Source: Taudactylus pleione
Taxonomy: Eukaryota > Chordata > Amphibia > Anura > Myobatrachidae
Reading direction: 5' to 3'
DNA length: 64,000 nucleotides
Assembly (NCBI GenBank): GCA_031769625.1
Contig: JAUIMM010002549.1
Location: 620,001 to 684,000 of the forward strand
The notes below the pieces were generated by a model that saw nothing but the letters and a program-made list of their open reading frames with translations, made no database searches and was not told where the DNA came from. This document shows, piece by piece, positions 48,025 through 61,524 of this stretch; within the stretch, counting starts at the first letter, position 1; the number at the start of each line of letters is the position of its first letter. Both the position numbers and the translations under genes were made by a program.

Positions 48025-49485
48025 AAACACAGACAGCTCAAAATTTCACAGAATGTGTTGAAGACAAAGGCCCACAAATGTGATGTGAAATGGTCTTTCT
48101 CCCATGTTGCATTTAAGAGAAAAAAGCAAATGCTCGTTTTAGGCCAAAATGCATTGAAACCAGTTGAAAGAACAAAAGTGCATACTTTGTGATATCTAAT
48201 CTTGTAGCAAACGCAGACAGCTCAAAATTTCACAGCATGTGTTGAAGAACAAGGCCCACAAATGTGATGTGAAATGGTTTTTCTCCCGTGTTGTGTTTAA
48301 GAGAAAACAGCAAATGCTCATTTTAGACCAAAATGCATTGAAACCAATGGAAACAAAAGCACATACTTTGCGATATCTCCTCTTGTGGCAAACACAGACA
48401 GCTCAAAATTTCACACAATGTGTTGTAGACCAAGGCCCACAAATTAGATGTGAAATGATTTTCCTCCCATGTTGCGTTTAAGAGAAAACAGCAAATGCTT
48501 GTTTTAGGACAAAATGCATTGAAACATATGGAAACAACAAAAGCGCATACTTTGTTATATCTCCTCTTGTAGCAAACACAGACAGCTCAAAATTTAACAG
48601 AATGTCTTGAAACCAATGCCCACAAATGTGATGTGAAATGGTTTCTCTCCCATTTTGCATTTAAGAGAAAACAGCAAATGCTCGTTTTAGGCCAAAATAC
48701 ATTGAAACCAATGGAAACAAAAAAAACACATACTTTGTGATATCTCTTCTTGTAGAAAACACAGACAGCTCAAAATTTCACAGAATGCGTTGAAGACCAA
48801 GGCCCACAAATGTGAAATGGTTTTTCTCCCTTGTTGCATTTAAGAGAAAACAGCAAATGCTCGTTCTAGGCCAAAATGCATTAAAACCAATGGAAAGAAC
48901 AAAAGCGCATACTTTGTGATATCTCCTCTTGTAGCAAGCACAGACAGCTCAAAATTTCACGGAATGTGTTGAAGACCAAAACCTACAAATGTGATGAGAA
49001 ATGGTTTTTCTCACATGTTGCTTATAAGAGAAAACAGCAAATGCTCGTTTTAGGCCAAAATGCTTTGAAACCAATGGAAACAACAAAAACACATACTTTG
49101 TGATATCTCCTCTTGTAGAAAACACAGACAGCTCAAAATTTCACAGAATGTGTTGAACACCAAGGCCCACAAATGTGATGTGAAATGGTTTTCTCCCATG
49201 TTGCATTTAAGAGAAAACAGCAAATGCTCGTTCTAGGCCAAAATGCATTAAAACCAATGGAAAGAACAAAAGCGCATACTTTGTGATATCTCCTCTTGTA
49301 GCAAGCACAGACAGCTCAAAATTTCACAGAATGTGTTGAAGACCAAAACCCACAAATGTGATGTGAAATGGTTTTTCTCACATGTTGCTTATAAGAGAAA
49401 ACAGCAAATGCTCGTTTTAGGCCAAAATGCTTTGAAACCAATGGAAACAACAAAAACACATACTTTGTGATATCATCTCTTGTAG
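48025..49485 (+). repeat. 8-monomer tandem repeat, copy 2 (1461 bp)
   Basis: Second copy of the 46564-48024 unit. Part of it (about 48430 onward) takes part in a further duplication at 2746 bp (to 51180-52996), and 48.13-49.54 kb recurs at 57.85-59.25 kb. Confidence 0.85.
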
Positions 49486-50250
49486 AAAACACAGACAGCT
49501 CAAAATTTCACAGAATGTGTTGAAGACCAAGGCCCACAAATGTGATATGAAATGGTTTTTCTCCCATGTTGCATTTAAGAGAAAACAGCAAATGCTCATT
49601 TTAGGCCAAAATGCATTGAAACCAATGAAAACAACAAAAACGCATTCTTTGTGATATCTTCTCTTGTAGAAATCACAGACAGCTCAAAATTTCACAGAAT
49701 GTGTTGAAGACAAAGGCCCACAAACGTGATGTTAAATGGTTTTCCTCCCGTGTTGTGTTTAAGAGAAATCAGCAAATGTTCATTTTAGGCCAATATGCAA
49801 TGAAACTAATGAAAACTACAAAAACGCATACTTTGTCATATCTCCTCTTGTAGCAAACACAGACAGCTCAAAATTTCACAGAATGTGTTGAAGACCAAGG
49901 CCCACAAATGTGATGTGAAATGGTTTTTCTTCCATGTTGCATTTTAGAGAAAACAGCAAATGCTCATTTTAGGCCAGAATGCATTGAACCCAATGGAAAC
50001 AACAAAAGTGCATACTTTGCGATATCTCCTCTTGTAGCAAACACAGACAGCTCAAAATTTCACAGAATGTGTTGAAGACCAAGGCCCACAAATGTGATGT
50101 GAAATGGTCTTTCTCCCATGTTGCATTTAAGAGAGAACAGTAAATGCTCGTTTTAGACTAAAATGCATTGAAACCAATGGAAACAACAAAAGCGCATACT
50201 TTGTGATATCTCCTCTTGTAGCAAACACAGACAGCTCAAAATTTCACAGA
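48430..50250 (+). repeat. Duplicated block (15 monomers, 2746 bp offset)
   Basis: This matches about 51180-52996. Both carry the AATTAGATG, CTTATAAGAG, GATATCATCTC and GCAATGAAACTAATG units in the same order. Confidence 0.82.
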
Positions 50251-50258
50251 TGTGTTGA

Positions 50259-51190
50259 AGACCAAAGCCCACAAGTGTGATGTGAAATGGTTTTTCTCCC
50301 ATGTTGCGTTTAAGAGAAAACAGCAAATGCTCGTTTTAGGCCAAAATGCATTGAAACCAATGGAATCAACAAAAATGCATACTTTGTGATATCTCCTCTT
50401 GTAGCAAACACAGACAGCTCAAAATTTCACAGAATGTGTTGAAGACCAAAGCCCACAAATGTGATGTGAAATGGTTTTTCTACCATGTAGCGTTTAAGAG
50501 AAATCAGCAAAAGCTCGTTTTAGGCCAAAATGCATTGAATCCAATGGAAACAAAAGCGCATACTTTGTGATATCTCCTCTTGTAGCAAACACAGACAGCT
50601 CAAAATTTCACAGAATGTGTTGAAGACCAAGGCCCACAAATGTGATGTGAAATGGTTTTTCTCCCATGTTGCATTTAAGAGAAAACAGCAAATGTTCATT
50701 TTTTGCCAGAATGCATTGAAACCAAAGGAAACAACAAAAGTGCATACTTTGCGATATCTCCTCTTGTAGCAAACACAGACAGCTCAAAATTTCACAGAAT
50801 GATTTGAAGACCAAGTCCCACAAATGTGATTTTAAATGGTTTTTCTACCATGTAGCGTTTAAGAGAAAACAGCAAATGCTCGTTTTAGGCCAAAATGCAT
50901 TGAAACCAATGGAAACAAAAGTGCATACTTTGCAATATCTCCTCTTGTAGCAAACACAGAGAGCTCAAAATTTCACAGAATGTGTTGTAGAACAAGGCCC
51001 ACAAATGTGATGTGAAATGGTCTTTCTCCCATGTTGCATTTAAGAGAAAACAGCAAATGCTCGTTTTAAGCTAAAATGCATTGAAACCAATGGAAACAAC
51101 AAAAACACATATTTTGTGATATCTCCTCTTGTAGTAAACACAGACAGCTCAAAATTACACAGAATGCGTAGAAGACCAAGGCCCACAAAT
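50259..51190 (+). repeat. Duplicated block, partner of 45135-46066
   Basis: This is the second copy at 5124 bp offset. Its right end joins directly to the AATTAGATG unit at 51190, a junction not present in the first copy, marking a recombination point. Confidence 0.78.
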
Positions 51191-52996
51191 TAGATGTGAA
51201 ATGATTTTCCTCCCATGTTGCGTTTAAGAGAAAACAGCAAATGCTTGTTTTAGGACAAAATGCATTGAAACATATGGAAACAACAAAAGCGCATACTTTG
51301 TTATATCTCCTCTTGTAGCAAACACAGACAGCTCAAAATTTAACAGAATGTCTTGAAACCAATGCCCACAAATGTGATGTGAAATGGTTTCTCTCCCATT
51401 TTGCATTTAAGAGAAAACAGCAAATGCTCGTTTTAGGCCAAAATACATTGAAACCAATGGAAACAAAAAAAACACATACTTTGTGATATCTCTTCTTGTA
51501 GAAAACACAGACAGCTCAAAATTTCACAGAATGCGTTGAAGACCAAGGCCCACAAATGTGAAATGGTTTTTCTCCCTTGTTGCATTTAAGAGAAAACAGC
51601 AAATGCTCGTTCTAGGCCAAAATGCATTAAAACCAATGGAAAGAACAAAAGCGCATACTTTGTGATATCTCCTCTTGTAGCAAGCACAGACAGCTCAAAA
51701 TTTCACGGAATGTGTTGAAGACCAAAACCTACAAATGTGATGTGAAATGGTTTTTCTCACATGTTGCTTATAAGAGAAAACAGCAAATGCTCGTTTTAGG
51801 CCAAAATGCTTTGAAACCAATGGAAACAACAAAAACACATACTTTGTGATATCTCCTCTTGTAGAAAACACAGACAGCTCAAAATTTCACAGAATGTGTT
51901 GAACACCAAGGCCCACAAATGTGATGTGAAATGGTTTTCTCCCATGTTGCATTTAAGAGAAAACAGCAAATGCTCGTTCTAGGCCAAAATGCATTAAAAC
52001 AAATGGAAAGAACAAAAGCGCATACTTTGTGATATCTCCTCTTGTAGCAAGCACAGACAGCTCAAAATTTCACAGAATGTGTTGAAGACCAAAACCCACA
52101 AATGTGATGTGAAATGGTTTTTCTCACATGTTGCTTATAAGAGAAAACAGCAAATGCTCGTTTTAGGCCAAAATGCTTTGAAACCAATGGAAACAACAAA
52201 AACACATACTTTGTGATATCATCTCTTGTAGAAAACACAGACAGCTCAAAATTTCACAGAATGTGTTGAAGACCAAGGCCCACAAATGTGATATGAAATG
52301 GTTTTTCTCCCATGTTGCATTTAAGAGAAAACAGCAAATGCTCATTTTAGGCCAAAATGCATTGAAACCAATGAAAACAACAAAAACGCATTCTTTGTGA
52401 TATCTTCTCTTGTAGAAATCACAGACAGCTCAAAATTTCACAGAATGTGTTGAAGACAAAGGCCCACAAACGTGATGTTAAATGGTTTTCCTCCCGTGTT
52501 GTGTTTAAGAGAAAACAGCAAATGTTCATTTTAGGCCAATATGCAATGAAACTAATGAAAACTACAAAAACGCATACTTTGTCATATCTCCTCTTGTAGC
52601 AAACACAGACAGCTCAAAATTTCACAGAATGTGTTGAAGACCAAGGCCCACAAATGTGATGTGAAATGGTTTTTCCTCCATGTTGCATTTTAGAGAAAAC
52701 AGCAAATGCTCATTTTAGGCCAGAATGCATTGAACCCAATGGAAACAACAAAAGTGCATACTTTGCGATATCTCCTCTTGTAGCAAACACAGACAGCTCA
52801 AAATTTCACAGAATGTGTTGAAGACCAAGGCCCACAAATGTGATGTGAAATGGTCTTTCTCCCATGTTGCATTTAAGAGAGAACAGTAAATGCTCATTTT
52901 AGATTAAAATGCATTGAAACCAATGGAAACAACAAAAGCGCATACTTTGTGATATCTCCTCTTGTAGCAAACACAGACAGCTCAAAATTTCACAGA
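51180..52996 (+). repeat. Duplicated block, partner of 48430-50250
   Basis: The copies differ by a handful of single bases, for example TTTTAGACTA versus TTTTAGATTA in the last unit, suggesting a recent duplication. Confidence 0.82.
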
Positions 52997-53813
52997 ATGT
53001 GTTGATACCAAAGCCCACAAATGTGATGTGAAATGGTTTTTCTCCCATGTTGCATTTAAGAGAAAACAGCAAGTGCTCGTTTTAGGACAAAATGCATTGA
53101 AGCCAATGGAAACAAAAAAACACATATTTTGTGATATCTCCTCTTGTAGAAAACACAGACAGCTCAAAATTACACAGAATGCGTAGAAGACCAAGGCCCA
53201 CAAATGTGATGTGAAATGGCTTTTCTCCCATGTTGCATTTAAGAGAAAACAGCAAATGCTCATTTTAGGCAAAAATGCATTGAAACCAATGGAAACAACA
53301 AAAGCGCATTCTTTGTGATATTTCCTCCTATAGCAAACACAGACAGCTCAAAACTTCTCAGAATGTGTTGAAGACCAAGGCCCACAAGTGTGATGTGAAA
53401 TGGTTTTTCTCCCATATTGCGTTTAAGAGAAAACAGCAAATGCTCATTTTAGGCCAGAATGCATTGAACCCAATGGAAACAACAAAAGTGCATACTTTGC
53501 GATATCTCCTCTTGTAGCAAACACAGACAGCTCAAAATTTCACAGAATGTTTTGAAGAACAAGTCCCACAAATGTGATGTGAAATGGTTTTTCTACCATG
53601 TAGCGTTTAAGAGAAAACAGCAAATGCTCGTTTTAGGCCAAAATGCATTGAAACCAATGGAAACAAAAGTGCATACTTTGCAATATCTCCTCTTGTAGCA
53701 AACACAGACAGCTCAAAATTTCACAGAATGTGTTGAAGACCAAGGCCCACAAATGTGATGTGAAATGGTTTTTCTCCCATGTTGCATTTAAGAGAAAACA
53801 GCAAATGCTCGTT

Positions 53814-56210
53814 TTAGGCTAAAATGCATTGAAACCAATGGAAACAACAAAAACACATACTTTGTGATATCTCCTCTTGTAGGAAACACAGACAGCTCAA
53901 AATTTCATAGAATGTGTTGAAGACCAAGGCCCACAAATGTGATGTGAAATGGTTTTTCTCCCATGTTGCATTTAAGAGACAACAGCAAATGTTCATTTTA
54001 GGCCAGAATGCATTGAAACCAATGGAAACAACAAAAGTGCTTATTTGCGATATCTCCTCTTGTAGCAAACAGAGACAGCTCAAAATTTCACAGAATGTGT
54101 TGAAGACCAAGGCCCACAAATGTGATGTGAAATGGTCTTTCTCCCATGTTGCATTTAACAGAGAACAGCAAATGCTCGTTTTAGACTAAAATGCATTGAA
54201 ACCAATGGAAACAACAAAAGCGCATACTTTGTGATATCTCCTCTTGTAGCAAACACAGACAGCTCAAAATTTCACAGAATGTGTTGAAACCAAAGCCCAC
54301 AAATGTGATGTGAAATGGTTTTTCTCCCATGTTGCATTTAAGAGAAAACAGCAAATGCTCGTTTTAGGCTAAAATGCTTTGAAACCAATCTAAACAACAA
54401 CAACACATACTTTGTGATATCTCCTCTTGTAGGAAACACAGACAGCTCAAAATTTCACAGAATGTGTTGAAGACCAAGGCCCACAAATGTGATGTGAAAT
54501 GGTTTTTCTCCCATGTTGCATTTAAGGGACAACAGCAAATGTTCATTTTAGGCCAGAATGCATTGAAACCAATGGAAACAACAAAAGTGCTTATTTGTGA
54601 TATCTCCTCTTGTAGCAAACACAGACAGCTCAAAATTTCACAGAAAGTTTTGAAGACCAAGTCCCACAAATGTGATGTTAAATGGTTTTTCTACCATGTA
54701 GCGTTTAAGAGAAAACAGCAAATGCTCATTTTAGGCCAAAATGCATTGAAACCAATGGAAACAAAAGCGCATACTTTGCAATATCTCCTCTTGTAGCAAA
54801 CACAGACAGCTCAAAATTTCACATAATGTGTTGAAACCAAGGCCCACAAATGTGATGTGAAATGGTTTTTCTCCCATGTTGCATTTAAGAGAAAACAGCA
54901 AATGCTCGTTTTAGGCAAAAATGCATTGAAGCCAATGGAAACAACAAAACACATATTTTGTGATATCTCCTCTTCTAGAGAACACAGACAGCTCAAAATG
55001 ACACAGAATGCATTGAAGACCAAGGTCCACAAATGTCATGTGAAATGGCTTTTCTCCCATGTTGCATTTAAGAGAAAACAGCAAATTCTCATTTTAGGCC
55101 AAAATGCATTGAAACCAATGGAAACAACAAAAGCGCATTCTTTGTGATATTTCCTCCTATAGCAAACACAGACAACTCAAAATTTCACAGAATGTGTTGA
55201 AGACCAAGGCCCACAAGTGTGATGTGAAATGGTTTTTCTCCCATGTTGCGTTTAAGAGAAAACAGCAAATGCTAATTTTAGGCCAGAATTCATTGAACCC
55301 AATGGAAACAACAAAAGTGCATACTTTGCGATATCTCCTCTTGTAGCAAACACAGACAGCTCAAAATTTCACAGAATGTTTTGAAGAACAAGTCCCACAA
55401 ATGTGATGTGAAATGGTTTTTCTACCAAGTAGCATATAAGAGAAAACAGCAAATGCTCATTTTATGCCGAAATGCATTGAAACCAATGGAAAGAAAAGTG
55501 CATACTTTGCAATATCTCCTCTTGTAGCAAACACAGACAGCTCAAAATTTCACAGAATGTGTTGAAGACCAAGGCCCACAAATGTGATTAGAAATGGTCT
55601 TTCTCCCATTTTGCATTTAAGAGAAAACAGCAAATGCTCGTTTTAGGCTAAAATGCATTGAAACCAATGGAAACAACAAAAACACATATTTTGTGATATC
55701 TCCTCTTGTAGAAAACACAGACAGCTCAAAATTACACAGAATGCGTTGAAGACCAAGGCCCACAAATGTGATGTGAAATGGCTTTTCTCCCATGTTGCAT
55801 TTAAGAGAAAACAGCAAATGCTCGTTTTAGGCCAAAATGCATTGAAACCAATGGAAACAACAATAACACATATTGTGTGATATCTCCTCTTGTAGTAAGC
55901 ACAGACAGCTCAAAATTACACAGAATGCGTTGAAGACCAAGGCCCACAAATGTGATGTTAAAAGGCTTTTCTCCCATGTCGCATTTAAGAAAAAACAGCA
56001 AATGCTCGTTTTAAGCCAAAATGCATTGAAACCAATGGAAACAACAAAAGCGCATTTTTTGTGATATTTCCTCCTATAGCAAACACAGACAGCTCAAAAC
56101 TTCTCAGAATGTGTTGAAGACCAAGGCCCAAAAGTGTGATGTGAAATGGTTTTTCTCCCATATTGCGTTTAAGAGAAAACAGCAAATGCTCATTTTAGGC
56201 CAGAATGCAT
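53814..56210 (+). repeat. Long duplication unit, copy 1 (7700 bp offset)
   Basis: This recurs at about 61525-63915. Shared rare variants are TTTAAGAGACAACAG, GTGCTTATTTG, AACCAATCTAAAC and CACATAATGTG. Confidence 0.85.
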
Positions 56211-56506
56211 TGAACCCAATGGAAACAACAAAAGTGCATACTTTGCGATATCTCCTCTTGTAGCAAACACAGACAGCTCAAAATTTCACAGAATGTGTTG
56301 AAGACCAAAGCCCACAAATGTGATCTGAAATAGTTTTTCTCCCATGTTGCATTTAAGAGAAAACAGTAAATGCTCGTTTTAGGCCAAAATGCATTGAAAC
56401 CAGTGGAAAGAACAAAAGTTCATAATTTGCAATATCTCCTCTTGTAGCAAACACAGACAGCTCAAAATTTCATAGAATGTGTTGAAGACCAAGGCCCACA
56501 AATGTG
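55771..56506 (+). repeat. 4-monomer tandem repeat, copy 1 (736 bp)
   Basis: This is followed immediately by an almost identical copy. The unit has AACAATAACACATATTGTG, GTAGTAAGCAC and TAAGAAAAAACAG variants. Confidence 0.85.
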
Positions 56507-57242
56507 ATGTGAAATGGCTTTTCTCCCATGTTGCATTTAAGAGAAAACAGCAAATGCTCGTTTTAGGCCAAAATGCATTGAAACCAATGGAAACAACAAT
56601 AACACATATTGTGTGATATCTCCTCTTGTAGTAAGCACAGACAGCTCAAAATTACACAGAATGCGTTGAAGACCAAGGCCCACAAATGTGATGTTAAAAG
56701 GCTTTTCTCCCATGTCGCATTTAAGAAAAAACAGCAAATGCTCGTTTTAAGCCAAAATGCATTGAAACCAATGGAAACAACAAAAGCGCATTTTTTGTGA
56801 TATTTCCTCCTATAGCAAACACAGACAGCTCAAAACTTCTCAGAATGTGTTGAAGACCAAGGCCCAAAAGTGTGATGTGAAATGGTTTTTCTCCCATATT
56901 GCGTTTAAGAGAAAACAGCAAATGCTCATTTTAGGCCAGAATGCATTGAACCCAATGGAAACAACAAAAGTGCATACTTTGCGATATCTCCTCTTGTAGC
57001 AAACACAGACAGCTCAAAATTTCACAGAATGTGTTGAAGACCAAAGCCCACAAATGTGATCTGAAATAGTTTTTCTCCCATGTTGCATTTAAGAGAAAAC
57101 AGTAAATGCTCGTTTTAGGCCAAAATGCATTGAAACCAGTGGAAAGAACAAAAGTTCATAATTTGCAATATCTCCTCTTGTAGCAAACACAGACAGCTCA
57201 AAATTTCACAGAATGTGTTGAAGACCAAGGCCCACAAATGTG
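56507..57242 (+). repeat. 4-monomer tandem repeat, copy 2 (736 bp)
   Basis: Second copy of 55771-56506. This extra copy is absent from the 61.5-63.9 kb duplicate, so the 736 bp expansion is likely later than, or private to, this copy of the larger unit. Confidence 0.83.
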
Positions 57243-57849
57243 ATGTGAAATGGTCTTTCTCCCATGTTGCATTTAAGAGAAAAAAGCAAATGCTCATTTT
57301 AGGCCAAAATGCATTGAAACCAATGGAAACAACAAAAACACATATTTTGTGATATCTCCTCTTGTTGAAAACACAGACAGCTCAAAATTACACAGAATGC
57401 GTTGAAGACCAAGGCCCACAAATGTGATGTTAAAAGGCTTTTCTCCCATGTCGCATTTATGAAAAAACAGCAAATGCTCGTTTTAGGCCAAAATGCATTG
57501 AAACCAATGGAAACAACAAAAGCGCATTTTTTGTGATATTTCCTCCTATAGCAAACACAGACAGCTCAAAACTTCTCAGAATGTGTTGAAGACCAAGGCC
57601 CACAAGTGTGATGTGAAATGGTTTTTCTCCCATATTGCGTTTAAGAGAAAACAGCAAATGCTTGTTTTAGGCCAAAATGCATTGAAACCAATGGAAACAA
57701 CAAAAACACATACTTTGCGATATCTCCTCTTGTAGCAAACACAGACAGCTCAAAATTTCACAGAATGTGTTGAAGACCAAAGCCCACAATTGTGATCTGA
57801 AATAGTTTTTCTCCCATGTTGCATTTAAGAGAAAACAGCAAATGCTCGT

Positions 57850-59250
57850 TTTTGGCCAAAATGCATTGAAACCAGTTGAAAGAACAAAAGTGCATACTTT
57901 GTGATATCTAATCTTGTAGCAAACGCAGACAGCTCAAAATTTCACAGCATGTGTTGAAGAACAAGGCCCACAAATGTGATGTGAAATGGTTTTTCTCCCA
58001 TGTTGTGTTTAAGAGAAAACAGCAAATGCTCATTTTAGACCAAAATGCATTGAAACCAATGGAAACAAAAGCGCATACTTTGCGATATCTCCTCTTGTGG
58101 CAAACACAGACAGCTCAAAATTTCACACAATGTGTTGTAGACCAAGGCCCACAAATTAGATGTTAAATGATTTTCCTCCCATGTTGCGTTTAAGAGAAAA
58201 CAGCAAATGCTTGTTTTAGGACAAAATGCATTGAAACATATGGAAACAACAAAAGTGCATACTTTGTTATATCTCCTCTTGTAGCAAACACAGACAGCTC
58301 AAAATTTAACAGAATGTCTTGAAACCAATGCCCACAAATGTGATGTGAAATGGTTTTTCTCCCATTTTGCATTTAAGAGAAAACAGCAAATGCTCGTTTT
58401 AGGCCAAAATACATTGAAACCAATGGAAACAAAAAAAACACATACTTTGTGATATCTCTTCTTGTAGAAAACACAGACAGCTCAAAATTTCACAGAATGC
58501 GTTGAAGACCAAGGCCCACAAATGTGAAATGGTTTTTCTCCCTTGTTGCATTTAAGAGAAAACAGCAAATGCTCGTTCTAGGGAAAAATGCATTAAAACC
58601 AATGGAAAGAACAAAAGCACATACTTTGTGATATCTCCTCTTGTAGCAAGCACAGACAGCTCAAAATTTCACGGAATGTGTTGAAGACCAAAACCTACAA
58701 ATGTGATGTGAAATGGTTTTTCTCACATGTTGCTTATAAGAGAAAACAGCAAATGCTCGTTTTAGGCCAAAATGCTTTGAAACCAATGGAAACAACAAAA
58801 ACACATACTTTGTGATATCTCCTCTTGTAGAAAACACAGACAGCTCAAATTTTCACAGAATGTGTTGAACACCAAGGCCCACAAATGTGATGTGAAATGG
58901 TTTTCTCCCATTTTGCATTTAAGAGAAAACAGCAAATGCTCGTTCTAGGCCAAAATGCTTTAAAACCAATGGATAGAACAAAAGCGCATACTTTGTGATA
59001 TCTCCTCTTGTAGCAAGCACAGACAGCTCAAAATTTCACAGAATGTGTTGAAGACCAAAACCCACAAATGTGATGTGAAATGATTTTTCTCACATGTTGC
59101 TTATAAGAGAAAACAGCAAATGCTCGTTTTAGGCCAAAATGCTTTGAAACCAATGGGAACAAGAAAAACACATACTTTGTGATATCATCTCTTGTAGAAA
59201 ACACAGACAGCTCAAAATTTCACAGAATGTGTTGAAGACCAAGGCCCACA
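57850..59250 (+). repeat. Third copy of the divergent-subfamily block
   Basis: This matches about 48138-49538 at an offset of 9712 bp, with the same GTTGAAAGAAC, AATTAGATG, CTTATAAGAG and GTTCTAGG units in order. Confidence 0.8.
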
Positions 59251-61524
59251 AATGTGATGTGAAATGGTTTTTCTTCCATGTTGCATTTTAGAGAAAACAG
59301 CAAATCCTCATTTTAGGCCAGAATGCATTGAACCCAATGGAAACAACAAAAGTGCATACTTTGCAATATCTCCTCTTGTAGCAAACACAGACAGCTCAAA
59401 ATTTCACAGAATGTGTTGAAGACCAAGGCCCACAAATGTGATGTGAAATGGTCTTTCTCCCATGTTGCATTTAAGAGAGAACAGTAAATGCTCGTTTTAG
59501 ACTAAAATGCATTGAAACCAATGGAAACAACAAAAGCGCATACTTTGTGATATCTCTCTTGTAGCAAACACAGACAGCTCAAAATTTCACAGAATGTGTT
59601 GAAACCAAAGCCCACAAATGTGATGTGAAATGGTTTTTCTCCCATTGTTGCATTAAGAGAAAACAGCAAGTGCTCGTTTTAGGCCAAAATGCATTGAAGC
59701 CAATGGAAACAAAAAAACACATATTTTGTGATATCTCCTCTTGTAGAAAAACACAGACAGTTCAAAATTACACAGAATGCGTTGAAGACCAAGGCCCACA
59801 AATGTGATGTGAAATGGCTTTTCTCCCATGTTGCATTTAAGAGAAAACAGCAAATGCTCATTTTAGGCCAGAATGCATTGAACCCAATGGAAACAACAAA
59901 AGTGCATACTTTGCAATATCTCCTCTTGTAGCAAACACAGACAACTCAAAATTTCACAGAATGTTTTGAAGAACAAGTCCCACAAATGTGATGTGAAATG
60001 GTTTTTCTACCAAGTAGCGTATAAGAGAAAACAGCAAATGCTCATTTTATGCCGAAATGCATTGAAACCAATGGAAAGAAAAGTGCATACTTTGCAATAT
60101 CTCCTCTTGTAGCAAACACAGACAGCTCAAAATTTCACAGAATGTGTTGAAGACCAAGGCCCACAAATGTGATTAGAAATGGTCTTTCTCCCATTTTGCA
60201 TTTAAGAGAAAACAGCAAATGCTCGTTTTAGGCTAAAATGCATTGAAACCAATGGAAACAACAAAAACACATATTTTGTGATATCTCCTCTTGTAGAAAA
60301 CACAGACAGCTCAAAATTACACAGAATGCGTTGAAGACCAAGGCCCACAAATGTGATGTGAAATGGCTTTTCTCCCATGTTGCATTTAAGAGAAAACAGC
60401 AAATGCTCGTTTTAGGCCAAAATGCATTGAAACCAATGGAAACAACAAAAACACATATTTTGTGATATCTTCTCTTGTAGTAAACACAGACAGCTCAAAA
60501 TTACACAGAATGCGTTGAAGACCAAGGCCCACAAATGTGATGTTAAAAGGCTTTTCTCCCATGTCGCATTAAGAAAAAACAGCAAATGCTCGTTTTAGGC
60601 CAAAATGCATTGAAACCAATGGAAACAACAAAAGCGCATTTTTTGTGATATTTCCTCCTATAGCAAACACAGACAGCTCAAAACTTCTCAGAATGTGTTG
60701 AAGACCAAGGCCACAAGTGTGATGTGAAATGGTTTTCTCTCCATATTGCGTTTAAGAGAAAACAGCAAATGCTCATTTTAGGCCAGAATGCATTGAACCC
60801 AATGGAAACAACAAAAGTGCATACTTTGCGATATCTCCTCTTGTAGCAAACACAGACAGCTCAAAATTTCACAGAATGTGTTGAAGACCAAAGCCCACAA
60901 AAGTGATCTGAAATAGTTTTTCTCCCATGTTGCATTAAAGAGAAAACAGTAAATGCTCGTTTTAGGCCAAAATGCATTGAAACCAGTGGAAAGAACAAAA
61001 GTTCATAATTTGCAATATCTCCTCTTGTAGCAAACACAGACAGCTCAAAATTTCACAGAATGTGTTGAAGACCAAGGCCCACAAATGTGATGTGAAATGG
61101 TCTTTCTCCCATGTTGCATTTAAGAGAAAAAAGCAAATGCTCGTTTTAGGCCAAACTGCTTTGAAACCAATGGAAACAACAAAAACACATATTTTGTGAT
61201 ATCTCCTCTTGGTGAAAACACAGACAGCTCAAAATTACACAGAATGTGTTGAAGACCAAGGCCCACAAATGTGATGTTAACAGGCTTTTCTCCCATGTCG
61301 CATTTATGAAAAAACAGCAAATGCTCGTTTTAGGCCAAAATGCATTGAAACCAATGGAAACAACAAAAGCGCATTTTTTGTGATATTTCCTCCTATAGCA
61401 AACACAGACAGCTCAAAACTTCTCAGAATGTGTTGAAGACCAAGACCCACAAGTGTGATGTGAAATGGTTTTTCTCCCATATTGCGTTTAAGAGAAAACA
61501 GCAAATGCTTGTTTTAGGCCAAAA

